Both the position numbers and the translations under genes were made by a program. From Saprospiraceae bacterium UBA7328 (GTDB lineage: Bacteria > Bacteroidota > Bacteroidia > Chitinophagales > Saprospiraceae): DNA of 5,797 nt. How positions within the stretch are numbered: the first letter of the stretch is position 1; each line of letters starts with the position of its first letter. The stretch lies in contig DKPS01000009.1 in assembly GCA_002471345.1 (NCBI GenBank), positions 1 to 5,797 on the forward strand, written 5' to 3'. Below are positions 4,908-5,797 of the stretch, one piece after another. The notes under the pieces were generated by a model, which did no database searches, had not been told where the DNA came from, and worked only from the letters and a program-made list of their open reading frames with translations.

Positions 4908-5797
4908 AAAATGGCTAAATCTTCTGCTTTTTGCTTTGTTTCTGTGAGTAAGAGTTTAGCTTGATCAAAAAGCCTCGCATTTTCCAAAGCAATACTCATG
5001 CTATTAGTAAGAGTGACCAACAGGTTCATGTCATTTTCATTAAATGCTTCTTCATGGTCGACATCTTGAAGACTTACATTTCCAATAACTTTATCATCTA
5101 CTATCATTGGAGAAAACACAGCTGATTTTGGTATGTCACCTTCCAAAGATTCGTCATTACTATATTTTTTAATAAAATCTTTGAATGCAGTTCCTATTAG
5201 AATTGGGTCTCTGCTCTGCATCAGATGTTTTGAAAAATCATCTAAAGGCCGATTGGGAATATTTAATTTTTCTCCCTTTTCAATAGCGTAATTAATTATT
5301 TCAGCTTCATTAGTTGCATCAAAACTTCGAATAACTAATGTCTGAGCATCAAACAAATCCCGAAGCTGATCACCTACTAACTCATATATGGAATTCATGT
5401 CCATCTTCTCTACCAGCCCTTGTTGGACATTATTTATTACCCCAAGTTCTTCTATTCTCTCCTGAATCTCTTTTGTACGTAACGCAACCTCTTTTTCAAG
5501 GCTTAGACTACGCTCCTTTAACTGAGATGTTCTCCATCTTATGATGGCGTAAATTACGCAAAGGCCAATAATTGAATAAAGTAAATAGGCCCACCATGTA
5601 AACCACCATGGTGTAGAAATACTGAAAGCAAATGTTGCCTCTTCACTTTCATGACCATATAGATTTTTTCCTTTTACTTTAAATATGTAATCACCACCAG
5701 GTAGATTGGTGTAGTCTCTTTTATTTTCAGTACTCCAAGAAGACCAATTGTGATCAAAGCCTTCCAATTTATATTGGTACATGTTATTCTCAGGCTT
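4886..5797 (-). CDS. Hybrid sensor histidine kinase, N-terminal part (Y_Y_Y, TM, coiled coil, GAF1), 5' end beyond window, frameshifted
   Basis: The frame enters at the right edge (KPENNMYQYKLEGFDHNW), so ATG 5782 is internal, not a start. It encodes the end of a Y_Y_Y domain (YQYKLEGFD to FAFSIST), the domain that normally follows a seven- or fourteen-bladed regulator propeller in Bacteroidota periplasmic sensors. The propeller is thus expected off-window. One transmembrane helix follows (about 5596-5537, WWAYLLYSIIGLCVIYAII), then a cytoplasmic coiled coil (KERSLSLEKEVALRTKEIQERIEEL) and GAF1 (about 5449-4967). The frame then runs KQKAEDLAIL and falls into IRFKKD and TAG at 4886-4888. GAF2 homology resumes at once in another frame, so this is one gene split by a one-base loss. 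Topology: sensor outside the inner membrane, GAF and kinase inside. Confidence 0.87.
   Translation of the reverse strand, partial: KPENNMYQYKLEGFDHNWSSWSTENKRDYTNLPGGDYIFKVKGKNLYGHESEEATFAFSISTPWWFTWWAYLLYSIIGLCVIYAIIRWRTSQLKERSLSLEKEVALRTKEIQERIEELGVINNVQQGLVEKMDMNSIYELVGDQLRDLFDAQTLVIRSFDATNEAEIINYAIEKGEKLNIPNRPLDDFSKHLMQSRDPILIGTAFKDFIKKYSNDESLEGDIPKSAVFSPMIVDDKVIGNVSLQDVDHEEAFNENDMNLLVTLTNSMSIALENARLFDQAKLLLTETKQKAEDLAILIRFKKD
4904..4907 (-). other. One-base deletion that splits the kinase gene
   Basis: The coding strand reads GCC ATT TTA ATAAG. GAF1 has the parallel stretch VINNVQQGLV, so AIL-N-KIQEGLV is expected here, requiring TTA AAT AAG. One A of an AAA run is missing. A short A-run is a common site of both replication slippage and sequencing indels. 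Confidence 0.85.

Noticed and set aside
4886..4909. Programmed ribosomal frameshift in the kinase
   Set aside because: No usable slippery heptamer (codons ATT TTA would not re-pair after a -1 shift) and no clear downstream structure.
1..5797. CRISPR array, tRNA or rRNA genes, insertion sequence
   Set aside because: No regularly spaced direct repeats, no cloverleaf-like sequence, no transposase motifs seen.

Overview
The window looks like a Bacteroidota chromosome, probably Cytophagales- or Flavobacteriia-like. The signalling genes are AT-rich, the starts lack clear Shine-Dalgarno sequences, and there is a Y_Y_Y-type hybrid sensor kinase and a FISUMP-family (Fibrobacter succinogenes major paralogous) surface protein. 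Every supportable gene lies on the minus strand, so the window reads biologically from right to left.

Right part (about 5797 to 1215) is a signalling cluster. It begins inside a large membrane hybrid histidine kinase: Y_Y_Y domain, one membrane helix, coiled coil, three GAF domains, HisKA, HATPase and a C-terminal receiver. A single-domain response regulator follows, and then a GAF plus class III adenylate/guanylate cyclase. The kinase reading frame is broken by one missing base near 4905-4907. The cyclase stops abruptly inside its catalytic domain, just before the expected second metal-binding Gly-Asp.

Left part (about 1214 to 1) carries the most interesting content, part of a diversity-generating retroelement (DGR). 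A secreted protein with a C-terminal FISUMP/C-type-lectin-like domain (1191-375) has the hallmarks of a DGR variable protein. Its last ~170 bp are rich in NNC/NNT codons at positions where such template repeats usually have AAC/AAT. Two GC-rich inverted repeats follow its stop codon, and then comes the start of an Avd four-helix-bundle gene that runs off the left edge. The order variable protein, avd matches classic DGRs, so the template repeat and reverse transcriptase are predicted just beyond position 1.

The target gene is doubly interrupted as read here: an in-frame TAG replaces an expected Trp codon, and one extra base sits inside the variable region. The DGR abuts the truncated cyclase within a few bases, which suggests that insertion or rearrangement placed it there. 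Lesions in three neighbouring genes could be real decay or uncorrected sequencing error; the sequence alone cannot decide. If functional, the kinase, response regulator and cyclase would form a phosphorelay/cyclic-nucleotide module, while the DGR would independently diversify an exported binding protein.
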